Positions 1-8,963 of a stretch of 52,797 nucleotides of DNA are shown piece by piece (the stretch's first letter is position 1; each line of letters opens with the position of its first letter). The notes under the pieces were generated by a model that had not been told where the DNA came from, did no database searches, and worked only from the letters and a program-made list of their open reading frames with translations. This DNA comes from Chloroflexota bacterium (lineage in GTDB: Bacteria; Chloroflexota; Limnocylindria; P2-11E). A program made the translations under genes and the position numbers. The stretch lies in the NCBI GenBank assembly GCA_005887995.1, contig VBJD01000027.1, positions 1 through 52,797 on the forward strand, in the 5' to 3' direction.

Positions 1-997
1 CCTCGGAGCAGATTTGCTGCGCCTTCCAGCACCGGGTGTGGAAGCGGCATCCCGATGGCGGGTTCACCGGTGACGGCACGTCGCCCGTGAGGATGATCCG
101 CTTGCGCTTCTGCTCGACGACCGGGTCCGGGATAGGGACGGCCGAGAGCAGCGCCTGGCTGTACGGGTGGAGCGGATGCTCGTAAAGGTCGATGCGGTCG
201 GCGAGCTCGACGATCTTGCCGAGATACATGACCGCGACCCGGTCACTGATGTGCCGCACGACAGACAGGTCGTGCGCGATGAACAGGTACGTGAGCTTGA
301 ACCGGTCCTGGAGCTCTTCGAGCAGGTTGATGATCTGGGCCTGGATGGACACGTCGAGGGCGGAGATCGGCTCGTCAGCGACGATGAAATCCGGCTCGAC
401 CGCGAGAGCGCGCGCGACTCCGATGCGCTGACGCTGGCCGCCGGAGAACTCGTGCGGGTAACGGTTGGTGAAGTACGGGTTGAGGCCGACGACCTTAAGG
501 AGCTCCTGCACGCGCTCGGTCTTCTCGCGACCGCGCGCGAGGTTATGCACCTCGATCGGCTCGCCGATGATGTTGCCCACGGTCATGCGCGGATTCAGCG
601 ACGCGTAAGGGTCCTGGAAGATCATCTGCATGCGGCGGCGCATCTTGCGCATCTGCTCGCCGGGCAGGCTCGTGAGCTCGGTCCCGTCGAATTTCACCGA
701 ACCCGCGGTCGGCTTGTAGAGCTGGAGGATCGCGCGTCCGGTCGTGGACTTGCCGCAGCCGGACTCGCCCACCAGACCGAGCGTCTCGCCCTTCTCGACG
801 AAGAAGTCGATCCCGTCGACGGCGCGCACAGCGCCGACCTGGCGCTGGAAGATGATTCCCTGCGTCAGCGGGAAGTGCATCTTCAGCGCGGAGACTTCGA
901 GGAGGTTGTTGCCGCTCCCCGCGGTGGCGGTGCTGCGTTGCCGTTCGATGAAACCGCCGGGGGTCGATGTGCTCGGCGGCGTCTGCGTCACGGTCAT
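1..997 (-). CDS. oppF: Oligopeptide/dipeptide ABC transporter ATP-binding protein OppF (3' end outside window)
   Basis: Second ATPase of the peptide importer encoded downstream of it, hydrolysing ATP at the inner face of the membrane. The minus strand reads openly from an ATG at 997 to the window edge (332 codons). The reading shows Walker A (GESGCGKST), the signature [10 protein letters not shown], Walker B ([12 protein letters not shown]), the H-loop (IAHDLSVV), and the start of the C-terminal oligopeptide-transporter domain with Cys residues (GCRFHTRC). The start is supported by a GGGAGG motif just upstream that overlaps the end of oppD. The gap to oppD is 4 bases, so the two are co-translated. 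The protein is incomplete only because the window ends; the family is usually about 330-350 residues, so only a short tail is missing. Confidence 0.95.
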   Translation of the reverse strand, partial: MTVTQTPPSTSTPGGFIERQRSTATAGSGNNLLEVSALKMHFPLTQGIIFQRQVGAVRAVDGIDFFVEKGETLGLVGESGCGKSTTGRAILQLYKPTAGSVKFDGTELTSLPGEQMRKMRRRMQMIFQDPYASLNPRMTVGNIIGEPIEVHNLARGREKTERVQELLKVVGLNPYFTNRYPHEFSGGQRQRIGVARALAVEPDFIVADEPISALDVSIQAQIINLLEELQDRFKLTYLFIAHDLSVVRHISDRVAVMYLGKIVELADRIDLYEHPLHPYSQALLSAVPIPDPVVEQKRKRIILTGDVPSPVNPPSGCRFHTRCWKAQQICSE

Positions 998-1001
998 CTC
1001 A

Positions 1002-2099
1002 TCACCCTCCCGGGCCCTCCGTCGTCGTCTCCGACGCGGCCTGCCCCTTGATCTCCTCGATGACGCGCACGTCGCCGACCTCGCGGCGCCAGTCGGTGTC
1101 GACGAGCCAGCCGCCGCCCGCCACGTTCTGCGTCCCCCAGCAGCGCGCCTCGTGATCGGGCTTCGCGTTGGGGATGTGCTGGAGCTCCGGCTCCTTCTCC
1201 CTGCAGATGTCGCGGCGGTACTGGCAGCGCGGCTCGAACTTGCAGCCGCCCGGCGGCGAGATGAGGTCCGGCGGCAGCCCCTCGATCGGAAGCAGCTTCG
1301 CCTTGCGCTGCTCGTCGAGGCGCGGGATCGAGCGCAGCAGGCCCCACGTGTAGGGCATCTTCGGGTTGGCGAAGAGCTCGCCGGTGTCGGCCTTCTCGAC
1401 GATGCGTCCGGCGTACATGACGTTGATGCGCTGGGTCATGCCCGCGACGACGCCGAGGTCGTGGGTGATGAGGATGAACGCGGTGCGGAACTCCTTCGCG
1501 AGGCTCTTCAGCAGCTCGAGGATCTGCGCCTGGATCGTCACGTCGAGCGCAGTCGTCGGCTCGTCGGCGAGAATCAGCTTCGGTTTGCAGGACAGCGCCA
1601 TCGCGATCATCACGCGCTGGCGCATACCACCCGAGAACTGGTGCGGATAGTCGTCGACGCGCTTCTTCGCGCTGGGGATGCCGACGAGCTCGAGCAGCTC
1701 GATGGTCTGCTTGCGCGCCTCGCTCTTGTCGAGCTTGAGGTGGAGCTCGAGCGCTTCAGATATTTGCCGGCTGATCGTGAGCACCGGGTTCAGGCTCGTC
1801 ATTGGATCCTGGAAGATCATCGCGATGTTGTTGCCGCGGATGCCGCGAACATCGTCGTCGTCCATCTTCAGGATGTCCTGGCCATCGAAGACGATCTGGC
1901 CGTTCACGATCTTGCCCGGCGGCTGGGGGATGAGCCGCATGAGCGACAGCGCGGTCACGGACTTGCCGCAGCCTGATTCGCCCACCAGGCCGAGGGTCTC
2001 GCCGGCGTCGAGGTGGAAGGTCACGCCGTCTACCGCGCGAACGACACCGTCGCGCGTGAAGAACTGCGTCTTAAGGTCGTTGACCTCAAGCAGCGCCAT
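1002..2099 (-). CDS. oppD: Oligopeptide/dipeptide ABC transporter ATP-binding protein OppD
   Basis: ATPase of 365 residues that pairs with OppF to power peptide import. Walker A is at residues 40-47 (GESGCGKS), the signature at about 155-162 (FSGGMRQR), Walker B at 175-180 (LILADE), and the switch histidine at 213. The C-terminal oligo_HPY region has a cluster of Cys residues (GCKFEPRC ... RRDIC). In some DppD proteins this region binds an iron-sulfur cluster; whether it does here is not known. The tail after the last Cys is about 40 residues longer than usual and low in complexity. A GGGAGGGGG run lies 11-13 bases before the ATG. The gene directly follows the damaged oppC. Confidence 0.95.
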   Translation of the reverse strand: MALLEVNDLKTQFFTRDGVVRAVDGVTFHLDAGETLGLVGESGCGKSVTALSLMRLIPQPPGKIVNGQIVFDGQDILKMDDDDVRGIRGNNIAMIFQDPMTSLNPVLTISRQISEALELHLKLDKSEARKQTIELLELVGIPSAKKRVDDYPHQFSGGMRQRVMIAMALSCKPKLILADEPTTALDVTIQAQILELLKSLAKEFRTAFILITHDLGVVAGMTQRINVMYAGRIVEKADTGELFANPKMPYTWGLLRSIPRLDEQRKAKLLPIEGLPPDLISPPGGCKFEPRCQYRRDICREKEPELQHIPNAKPDHEARCWGTQNVAGGGWLVDTDWRREVGDVRVIEEIKGQAASETTTEGPGG

Positions 2100-3000
2100 G
2101 CGTGAAATTCACCCCCTCCCCTGACACGACCGGCGACAGTCTACGGGCTCTTTCTAGATCTTCATCCGCGGGTCGAGCGCGTCGCGCACCCCGTCCCCGA
2201 GGAATGTGAAGGCCAGCATCACGATGCGGATGCACAGCGCCGGCAGGAGCACCGGCCACGCGCTTGATGACCGGGGCAAGGATGTTCGGGAAGAGGTGCC
2301 GCGACATGATCCGCCGCGCCGGCGCACCGATCGCGCGCGCCGCCTCGACGAACTCGCGCTCCTTGAGCGCGAGCACCTGACCGCGCACGAGCCGAGCCAT
2401 GCCCACCCAGTTCACGATCGCGATGGCGACGAAGATGAGGAGCAACCCACCTTGCAGATCGCCGATCGCCGTGTTGCGGAGCGTCGCCATGATGATGAAG
2501 AGGAAGAGCAGGTCAGGGAAGGCGTAGATGACGTCGGTCAGGCGCATGAGGAGCTGATCCGTCCAGCCGCCGTAGTAGCCCGCGACCAGCCCGATCGTGA
2601 CGCCCATGAGGAAGATGATCGTGACCGGGACGAACCCCACGAGCATCGAGATCTGCGTCGACCAGATGAGTCGCGAGAGGATGTCGCGACCGAGCTGATC
2701 GCTGCCGAGCGGGTATGTCGAGAGCGTGTACTTCGAGCCCGTCCAGATCGGCTCCATGAGCGAATTCGGCGTGTCCTGCTTGAGCGGGTCCTTCAGCCAG
2801 CCCCACTGCGTCATGAACGGCACGATCGCCGCGAGTGCCATGAACGCGACGACGATGACCATGCCCAGTACCGCGGCCCTGTTGCGGACAAGCCGGTACC
2901 AAGCGTCTTGCCACAGCGAACGCTGCTTGCGGACGAGGACGTTGAGCTCGGCGGCGCGCTCGGCGGCGGTCTGCTGCCGGGGCGCGGTGACAGTCGCCAC
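2086..3000 (-). CDS. oppC: Peptide ABC transporter permease OppC, 3' part disrupted by deletion and frameshift
   Basis: Inner-membrane permease. Residues 1 to about 245 look normal: an N-terminal cytoplasmic segment, a first membrane helix, an extracytoplasmic loop with LGSDQLGRDILSR, further helices, and the EAA loop (EFVEAARAIGAPARRIMSRH). After NILAPVI the frame turns into Arg/Pro/Gly-rich nonsense that runs to 2086, into oppD. The true family C-terminus (FLGDGVRDALDPRMK) is present in another frame and stops with TAG at 2154-2156. Joining the two leaves about 50 family residues missing near 2260. So a segment was deleted and the frame lost, either in the cell or during assembly. The start is a GTG at 3000. 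Without repair this permease should not be functional. Confidence 0.85.
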   Translation of the reverse strand: MATVTAPRQQTAAERAAELNVLVRKQRSLWQDAWYRLVRNRAAVLGMVIVVAFMALAAIVPFMTQWGWLKDPLKQDTPNSLMEPIWTGSKYTLSTYPLGSDQLGRDILSRLIWSTQISMLVGFVPVTIIFLMGVTIGLVAGYYGGWTDQLLMRLTDVIYAFPDLLFLFIIMATLRNTAIGDLQGGLLLIFVAIAIVNWVGMARLVRGQVLALKEREFVEAARAIGAPARRIMSRHLFPNILAPVIKRVAGAPAGAVHPHRDAGLHIPRGRGARRARPADEDLERARRLSPVVSGEGVNFTHGAA

Positions 3001-3020
3001 TAGCTCACCACGTTACTGGA

Positions 3021-3069
3021 GCCACCATTGGTGGCGACAGGCCGTTTGGGCAGACGACACGAAGTGTCG
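3021..3069. other. Two small inverted repeats between oppB and oppC
   Basis: GCCACC/GGTGGC at 3021-3026 and 3030-3035, and CGACAC/GTGTCG at 3055-3060 and 3064-3069, each with a 3-base loop. They fill the 79-base gap between oppB and oppC, which is also flanked by a near-repeat of the sequence ACCACGTTACTGGAG. They may fold in the operon transcript; no T-tract follows, so terminator activity is unlikely. Confidence 0.4.
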
Positions 3070-3079
3070 GATGACCACG

Positions 3080-4009
3080 TTACTTGGAGACCTTGATGCG
3101 CGGATCCAAGAGGCCATACACGAGATCGACGGAGAGGTTGGCGATCGAGATGAGGAACGCGTACAGCAGGAACACGCCCATGATCAGCGGGTAGTCGCGG
3201 CCGAGGATGCTGCGCAGGAACTCCCGGCCCATCCCCGGCACGCTGAAGATGCCCTCGATGATGATCGAGCCGGTGATGAGCCCAGCCGTCGCCGGCCCGA
3301 CGATGGTGGCGATCGGGATCAGCGCGTTCTTCATCACGTGCGCGACGATCACGACCTGCTCGCGCAGGCCCTTCGCGCGCGCGGTCCGCACGTAGTCCTG
3401 ACGAATCGCCTCGAGCATCGACGCCCTGGTGATGCGCGTGAGGAAAGCCATTGGGCCGAGCGAGAGGATGACCGTCGGCAGCACCCAGTGCAGCGGCGTC
3501 GACCAGCCGACGAACGGCAGTAGGTGGAAGGTCACGCCGAAGAAGTAGATCGCGAAGATCGCGATGACGAACGAGGGGATCGTGGTGCCGACCGTCGCGA
3601 AGAACAGGCTGCCGTAGTCGACGGCGGTGTTCTGACGGAGCGCGGAAACCATGCCCAGCGGGAGTGACAACGCGAGCGCAAGGAGCAAGGCCTGCACACC
3701 GAGCTGCGCGGAGACCGGGAACTCCTCACCAATGATCTCCGACACGGCCCGTCCGCTGCGGAAGCTATTCCCGAAGTCGAAGCGCGCGACGTTCCCCAGG
3801 TAGAGCATGAACTGCTCGGGGACCGGCTTGTTCACGCCGTAAAGATTCTCGAGGCGTTCGATCGTGGCCGTCGGGAGCTGCTTATCGCCAACGGACTTCG
3901 CGTCGAACGGCGACCCCGGCGCCGCGTGCGCCAGGAAGAACACGATGACGGCGACGAAGAACATGGTCGGAATCAGCAGCAAGAGCCGTCGGATCGTGTA
4001 TTTCAGCAT
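3080..4009 (-). CDS. oppB: Oligopeptide/dipeptide ABC transporter permease OppB
   Basis: Inner-membrane permease of 309 residues, partner of OppC in the translocation pore. It begins with the typical MLKYTIRRLLLLIP helix, has a periplasmic loop ending with FDFGNSFRSG, about five further membrane helices, and an EAA loop (DYVRTARAKGL) that docks the ATPases. The C-terminus (VYGLLDPRIK) is standard and the length is normal. It follows oppA after a 140-base gap that contains a strong hairpin. A GGAGGT lies about 15 bases upstream of the ATG. Confidence 0.95.
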   Translation of the reverse strand: MLKYTIRRLLLLIPTMFFVAVIVFFLAHAAPGSPFDAKSVGDKQLPTATIERLENLYGVNKPVPEQFMLYLGNVARFDFGNSFRSGRAVSEIIGEEFPVSAQLGVQALLLALALSLPLGMVSALRQNTAVDYGSLFFATVGTTIPSFVIAIFAIYFFGVTFHLLPFVGWSTPLHWVLPTVILSLGPMAFLTRITRASMLEAIRQDYVRTARAKGLREQVVIVAHVMKNALIPIATIVGPATAGLITGSIIIEGIFSVPGMGREFLRSILGRDYPLIMGVFLLYAFLISIANLSVDLVYGLLDPRIKVSK

Positions 4010-4090
4010 CGGAAGGTGGCGCTTACCTCCAAAGAGAGGCCCTTTTCGCGAGTGTATACCGCGATACGGTCGCGACTGTTCTAATGCGCT

Positions 4091-4116
4091 GAGGGCCGGC
4101 CTCGCGGCCGGCCCTC
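4091..4116. promoter_or_regulatory. Strong GC hairpin between oppA and oppB
   Basis: Perfect 10-base arms (GAGGGCCGGC at 4091-4100, GCCGGCCCTC at 4107-4116) around a 6-base loop. In the direction of the operon (minus strand) no T-run follows. The more likely role is partial attenuation or protection of the oppA message, which would let the binding protein be made in excess over the membrane parts. A short TTTT lies on the plus-strand side. Confidence 0.6.
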
Positions 4117-4149
4117 GTTTTCGCGCTTCGTCGGGTCATCCCGAACGAA

Positions 4150-5838
4150 TTACTTCTTCTTCGTGACGCCGATCGCGGTCAGGTTGAAGATGCCGTACTC
4201 GAAGTCCATCACCGTGTCGGTGATGCCCTTAAACCACGGCTTGCGGAGGTACTTGGTCGCCGAGTAGTACCACCAGGCTGCCGCCGCGTCGTTGCTCAGC
4301 TGACGCGAGGCGTCCTGATACGTCTTGTCACGGCTCTCAGGGTTCGGGTCGGCGTCCGCCTTGCGGACGGCCGCGTCGAACGTGGCGCTCTTGTACCCGA
4401 CGTGCGTGACCGTCGACGACGAGTGGAACACCGTCGTCAGCCAGTCTTGCTGGTCCGGGTAGTCCGCGCACCAACCGAGACGGAACATCAACGGGGTCGT
4501 CTCCGGCTTCTTCACGAGCGACGTGTACGTCGTCGCGTCCACCGGGTCCGGGGCGACCGTGACGCCGAGGTTGGTCTGCCACTGCTGCTGGAGCCACTCG
4601 ATCCGCGTCTTGTTCGCCGCGGAGGCCGCGTATGTGAACTTGAGGTTCTTCAGCGTGTCAGTGTTGGCGTACTTCGACTGCGCGAGCAGCTGCTTCGCTG
4701 CCGCCGGGTCGAACTTCTGCGCGGTGTCGTCCTTGTCGTATCCGGGCATGCCCGGCGGGATGAAGCCACCCTCGGTGGCCGCCTTGCCGATCTTCGCAAC
4801 GTCGTTGATGTACGCGAGGCGGTCGAACGACTTCGCAAATGCCATGCGGACCTTCTGGTCGTCGAACGGAGCCTTGGCGTTGTTGAAGCCGACGTAGATC
4901 GTGCACGAGCCGCCGACGTCGATGGTCTGCGCCTTCAGGTCCGCGTCACCTTCGACGGTGCGCAGCTGCTCAGCGCCGATACCGACCGCGTCGAGCTCGT
5001 TGTTCCGGTACGCAGCGAACGCAACAGCGGACTCATTGATCATGACCTTGGTCCACTTCTTGAGCTGCGTCTTCGTCCGGTAGTTGTCGTTGCGCTCGTA
5101 GACCATCTTCTCGTTGTGCTTCCACTCGGTCAGCTTGAAGGGACCATTGCCGATGAACGTCGCCGGCTCGGTCCACTTGTCGCCGCCCTTGGTGACGTCC
5201 GACTCACGGGAGGGGACGCCGACCCAGAGGGCCGCGATCGAGTTGAAGTACGGGGCCTTCTCGGTGAGCGTGAAGGAGATCTCCTTGTCACCGTTCACCT
5301 TCATGCCAAGCTTCGCCTTCGCGGCGTCGAGCTCGGCCTTCGTGGCCTTCTTCGGGTCCATCGTGTTCCAGGCCTCGCAGCCGACGATGATGTACGCGGT
5401 GAACGCGTACTCACCGGCGACCGCCGGGTCGCAGGTGCGCGTGAAGCCGAACTGGAAGTCCTTCGCCGTGACCGGCGAGCCGTCTGAGTACTTCAGGCCG
5501 TCACGCAGCGTGTACGTGTAGGTGAGCCCATCGCTCGAGAGCTTCGGGGCTTCCTTCGCTGCGCCCGGGACGGGCTTCAGCGTCTTGGGATCGAACGCCA
5601 TCAGGGCCTCGAAGACCATCATGGTCTGCGCGACCTCGTTGACGAACGACTCCTTCTGCGGGTCGATGGTGTCCGGCTCCGAGCCGGCATTCGTGGTGAC
5701 TTCGCCGTTGGGGTCAATGTCGCCAGCTGCCCCGGACGGCTGAGTGGTCGTGCCTGGTGCGCCCGTGCACGCCGCGGCGATGAGCCCGGCGATCACGAAC
5801 AGCGCCAGGAGTGACCAAAGACCGCTCCTGCGTCGCAT
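4150..5838 (-). CDS. oppA: Peptide ABC transporter substrate-binding lipoprotein (SBP family 5)
   Basis: Extracytoplasmic receptor of 562 residues that captures peptides and delivers them to OppBC. It has a charged N-terminus, a hydrophobic stretch and a lipobox ending at Cys24 (LIAAAC), so it should be lipid-anchored. A Gly/Thr/Pro-rich linker follows, then the SBP_bac_5 fold with typical segments such as LRDGLKYSDGSPVTAKDF and FNNAKAPFDDQKVRMAFAKSFD. A strong AGGAGG lies 6 bases before the ATG, the best ribosome site in the operon. The ligand (di-, tripeptide or another solute) cannot be read from sequence. Confidence 0.93.
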   Translation of the reverse strand: MRRRSGLWSLLALFVIAGLIAAACTGAPGTTTQPSGAAGDIDPNGEVTTNAGSEPDTIDPQKESFVNEVAQTMMVFEALMAFDPKTLKPVPGAAKEAPKLSSDGLTYTYTLRDGLKYSDGSPVTAKDFQFGFTRTCDPAVAGEYAFTAYIIVGCEAWNTMDPKKATKAELDAAKAKLGMKVNGDKEISFTLTEKAPYFNSIAALWVGVPSRESDVTKGGDKWTEPATFIGNGPFKLTEWKHNEKMVYERNDNYRTKTQLKKWTKVMINESAVAFAAYRNNELDAVGIGAEQLRTVEGDADLKAQTIDVGGSCTIYVGFNNAKAPFDDQKVRMAFAKSFDRLAYINDVAKIGKAATEGGFIPPGMPGYDKDDTAQKFDPAAAKQLLAQSKYANTDTLKNLKFTYAASAANKTRIEWLQQQWQTNLGVTVAPDPVDATTYTSLVKKPETTPLMFRLGWCADYPDQQDWLTTVFHSSSTVTHVGYKSATFDAAVRKADADPNPESRDKTYQDASRQLSNDAAAAWWYYSATKYLRKPWFKGITDTVMDFEYGIFNLTAIGVTKKK

Positions 5839-6044
5839 GCACTGCCTCCTTGTTTAATTCGCGCGCGTAGCGCTAAGTCGGTAGAACGCGAGAGATGTGA
5901 GATCGGCGTGGCGCCTACGTGTACGAGCGGTCCCGCCTCCCTCCGCCAGCCACCACATGCGAGCCCGAGCGGGCAAGCAATGGAGACTGCGTCATTTTAG
6001 CCTGGTGCCTCGCTGGACCGATACCGGAAAGGGCGGGCCCGGGT

Positions 6045-7628
6045 TCAGGGCACCCCGAATCGCCACGCGGCGGCGTTCCAAGTGAGGGGCGCGTCCCGAG
6101 CCGGAGCCTGCATCCCCGCGAGCGAGCGAGCGGCCACGTCGACGCGCAGATGCTGATAGAGGGGAAGGCCCGGTAGGGCGTCGCTCCAGATCCGCTGCAG
6201 CTCTGCGTAGAGCGGCCGCTTCTCGTCGCGGTCCGGCGCCGCACGCGCCGCGAGCGCAAGCACGTCGAACCACGGGTCGACGAGGCCGATCCAGCGCTCG
6301 GTCGCGAGCGTCGCGTCCGCGGTGTCCTCGGATACGAGCACCATGTCGAAGTCTCCGGTCTTCACCAACGTCGCCACGTCGTCCGGGGGACGCACGCGCA
6401 CATCGACGGCGATGCCGACCGCCGCGAGATCGCCCGCGACGCGCCGCGCGACATCGACGCGTGCCGTCGAGCCCGACGCGACGACGAGCGTTGCGGTCAT
6501 GCGGTCGATGTCCCGTTCGAGGATGCCGAAGCGGCCCTTGCGGTAGCCGGCCTGCGCGAGCAGCGCCCGAGCCGCATCGCGGTCGGGGCGCGCCGCGGGC
6601 GCAGTCTCGGCCGCGGCCCACAGCGGCGGCACGAGATAGCTGCGCGGGATCCGGGCGCGCCCGCTGAAGATGTCATTGCTGATCGCCTGACGATCGATCG
6701 TGAGCTCGATGGCCTTGCGGACCTTCTGCTCGCTGAACCTTCCCTTCGTCCCGAATCGCAGGATGTCGATCGACTCGATGTCGCGATAGAGGACGTCGAG
6801 CCGGTTCGTATCGCCGAAGCGGTCGAGCGTGCGCGCGAGATCGGCTTCGACTGCCGGGGACGGGGCGACATCGACATCCCCTCGACGCAGCGCGTCCAGC
6901 ACCGCCGCGCGATCGGCGAAGAAGCGGATCTCAAGGCGACCGAGGGCCGGCGGGCCACCGACGTATCCAGGGAATGCCGCGAGCGTCACCCCATAGCCAC
7001 GCACCCACGCCGCGACGCTGAACGCGCCAGCGTGCACGGGCTCGCGCTCATACGCCTCACGCCTCGCGGCGTCGGCCGTCGCGAGGATGTGCCGCGGCAT
7101 CACCCGCGGCGCGAGCGGATAGCCGTCCCACCGTTCGCCGGCGCGATACGTGACGCGCACGACGAGGTCGTCGACGACGTCCATCGACTCGATGCGGTCG
7201 GCGATCCAGCGTGTCTCGGTCCCGACGGGCGCGGGCGCATCGAGGTCGTACGCGAAGCGAATGTCCCGCGCGGTGATCGGTTCGCCGTCCTGCCACCGCA
7301 GCCCCTCGCGAAGACGGAACGTCGCGACGAGCCGAACACCGGGAGCCGCCCGGTCGTCCGAGACGATCCGCAGTCCGCCGTTCTCGACCGAGGGCACCTC
7401 GCGCACGAGGCGCGGCACGTACTCGTCGTGCGCGTCACGCGCGACGAGCGGCTCGATGACCGCTCCCGCGATCACGCGCGCCGACGGATCGTCCGCGAAG
7501 ACCGATGCCGGCTCCCCCACGACGCCGATGACGACATCACGCCGCACCGGCGCCGGCGTGGCGCACGCGGCAAGACTGGCTGCCACAACGAGCAGTCCGA
7601 GACCAAATGCGAGCGACGAGCGATTCAC
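6045..7628 (-). CDS. Second SBP family 5 substrate-binding lipoprotein
   Basis: Lipoprotein of about 527 residues, related to but clearly different from the OppA-like protein that follows. The chosen start is a GTG at 7628 with GGAG upstream; the open frame extends to a TTG at 7658 without a ribosome site. From the GTG the protein has a hydrophobic segment and a lipobox with Cys22 (LAAC). Family features include the EGLRWQDGEPITARDIRFAYD segment in shortened form and SEQKVRKAIELTIDRQAI. It lies 206 bases upstream of oppA on the same strand and may be an alternative receptor for the same permease. The intervening 5839-6044 shows nothing except the oppA ribosome site. Confidence 0.85.
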   Translation of the reverse strand: MNRSSLAFGLGLLVVAASLAACATPAPVRRDVVIGVVGEPASVFADDPSARVIAGAVIEPLVARDAHDEYVPRLVREVPSVENGGLRIVSDDRAAPGVRLVATFRLREGLRWQDGEPITARDIRFAYDLDAPAPVGTETRWIADRIESMDVVDDLVVRVTYRAGERWDGYPLAPRVMPRHILATADAARREAYEREPVHAGAFSVAAWVRGYGVTLAAFPGYVGGPPALGRLEIRFFADRAAVLDALRRGDVDVAPSPAVEADLARTLDRFGDTNRLDVLYRDIESIDILRFGTKGRFSEQKVRKAIELTIDRQAISNDIFSGRARIPRSYLVPPLWAAAETAPAARPDRDAARALLAQAGYRKGRFGILERDIDRMTATLVVASGSTARVDVARRVAGDLAAVGIAVDVRVRPPDDVATLVKTGDFDMVLVSEDTADATLATERWIGLVDPWFDVLALAARAAPDRDEKRPLYAELQRIWSDALPGLPLYQHLRVDVAARSLAGMQAPARDAPLTWNAAAWRFGVP

Positions 7629-7669
7629 TCGCGAGGAGCGAGCTCCTTGATTGAGCAAAGCGGCATCGA

Positions 7670-7696
7670 GGCTACGCCGCTAGAGCAGGCGTAGCC
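7670..7696. terminator. Hairpin between the anti-sigma factor gene and the binding-protein gene
   Basis: Perfect 9-base arms (GGCTACGCC at 7670-7678, GGCGTAGCC at 7688-7696) with a 9-base loop. It sits just after the end of the sigma/anti-sigma operon. No clear T-tract follows on the minus strand, so it may be a weak or factor-dependent terminator. The surrounding 7629-7728 also repeats the short sequence GAGCTCCTTG. Confidence 0.45.
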
Positions 7697-7728
7697 GAGA
7701 TGCGAAGAACGGGAAGCGGAGCTCCTTG

Positions 7729-8283
7729 CTAGCGGAGCAGGCCAGCTCGTTCCGGAGTCGCCGGCGGCGTTTCGTCGGCGAGGCTGCGCGGCGAGACGGC
7801 GGGATCGAGCAGGTCCGACGGCGTCGCGTAGCGGCCGATGCGGAACCAGCGGATGAACGACTGATCGTCGCCCATCGTGCCGACATGCATGTTTGGTGTG
7901 AGCACGTCCGTCGGGACCGCCTCGTCGGTGATCGCGGGCTTCGGCGCGACAGAGCCCGCGCCGACGAACGCGAACGCCGTCACCGCGGCAGCCAGGGCGA
8001 ACTCGTTCACGCGCGCGACGACGCGGCTGAAGCGGACGGGGGCTGGCACCGGCTCGGGCACGCGCATCGCAAGGCGGACCCGCGCCGGCGAGAGGGCGAC
8101 GGTCGCGTGGCGAAGGGGGGCGTACGCGCGATCGAGCGCCACCGACGTCGCGATGTAATCGCGGTACGCCGTCGCGCACCGCGCGCACGCCGAGGTATGC
8201 GACTCGATCTCGAGCCGCTCGCGCCGGTCGGCGGCACCTGCCAGCAACACGGCGATCCGTTCCTGGGTTTGCCTGCACGCCAT
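7729..8283 (-). CDS. Zinc-finger (zf-HC2) anti-sigma factor
   Basis: Membrane-bound regulator of 184 residues that probably holds the adjacent ECF sigma factor inactive. The start is the ATG of MACRQTQ, with AGGAG about 11 bases upstream; a GTG overlapping the sigma stop codon (GTGA) is an alternative. The N-terminal cytoplasmic domain contains the zinc-binding HxxxCxxC signature (HTSACARC) of ZAS-type anti-sigma factors. One membrane helix follows near residues 95-115, then an extracytoplasmic tail of about 70 residues. Order and overlap with the sigma gene fit the usual sigma/anti-sigma pair. The signal it senses is unknown. Confidence 0.85.
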   Translation of the reverse strand: MACRQTQERIAVLLAGAADRRERLEIESHTSACARCATAYRDYIATSVALDRAYAPLRHATVALSPARVRLAMRVPEPVPAPVRFSRVVARVNEFALAAAVTAFAFVGAGSVAPKPAITDEAVPTDVLTPNMHVGTMGDDQSFIRWFRIGRYATPSDLLDPAVSPRSLADETPPATPERAGLLR

Positions 8284-8291
8284 GTGGTCCG

Positions 8292-8963
8292 TCACTCCTG
8301 TGGCCCTCGCACGCGCTCGACGGCGGTGAGGGGTATCCGTCCAGGTGTAGCCATGCTCGCACCGAGCGGTTCGAAGCCGAGCTCTGGATGTGCCGCAAGA
8401 TGCGCTCGCAGGCGCCGCAGGGCGTAGTGGAGACGGGACTTGACCGTGCCGATCGGGCAATCGACGACCTGCGCGATCTCGGCGAGGTTGAGGCCATTCA
8501 GGTAGTGGAGTACGACGACGACCTTGTGCTTCGGGCCGAGCGTGTCGATCGCCGCGAGCACGACACGCCGGAGCTCCGCGAGCTCGGCGAGGCGCGACGG
8601 CGAGCGTTCCTCGCCCTGCACGATCTCTTCGGTCGCATCCTCGAGCGTCGAGATGACCAGTCCCTTGCGGGGACGGCGGTTGTAGGAGAGGTTGACGGCG
8701 ACGCGGTAGAGCCATGGACGCAGGCTGCCTTCGGGCTCGAGCCGCGCGAGCGCGCGATGCGCGCGGGCGAACGTGTCGACGACGATCTCCTCCGCGGCCG
8801 AGGGATCCTTCGTGATCGCGAGACCGAGACGGAAGATGCCGTCCTTGTAGCGGTAGAAGAGCGCGTCGAACGCGAGCATGTCGTGCTCGCGTGCCGCGTA
8901 CACGAGCTCGCGGTCGGTGCGAGCGTCGATCTCCGCGGCCTTCTTCGCGGCGCGGCCGGTCAC
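8292..8963 (-). CDS. ECF sigma factor (sigma-70 family)
   Basis: RNA polymerase sigma factor of 223 residues. Region 2 is seen in AFDALFYRYKDGIFRLG and the following EEIVVDTFARAHRAL; region 4 is seen in LNLAEIAQVVDCPIGTVKSRLHYALRRLR, a helix-turn-helix for the -35 element. No region 3 or 1 is present, which fits the ECF group. The C-terminus is extended by about 40 residues beyond region 4. The GTG start overlaps the stop of the NlpC/P60 gene by 4 bases, and the anti-sigma gene follows immediately, so the three are one transcription unit. Confidence 0.93.
   Translation of the reverse strand: MTGRAAKKAAEIDARTDRELVYAAREHDMLAFDALFYRYKDGIFRLGLAITKDPSAAEEIVVDTFARAHRALARLEPEGSLRPWLYRVAVNLSYNRRPRKGLVISTLEDATEEIVQGEERSPSRLAELAELRRVVLAAIDTLGPKHKVVVVLHYLNGLNLAEIAQVVDCPIGTVKSRLHYALRRLRAHLAAHPELGFEPLGASMATPGRIPLTAVERVRGPQE

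Noticed and set aside
167..1976. Long plus-strand frames over the transporter ATPase genes
   Set aside because: They mirror OppF and OppD, which carry full ATPase motifs on the minus strand; the plus-strand translations are charged, low-complexity and without motifs.
2206..3523. Plus-strand open frames over oppC and oppB
   Set aside because: Arg/Asp/Glu-rich shadow translations; the minus strand shows permease helices.
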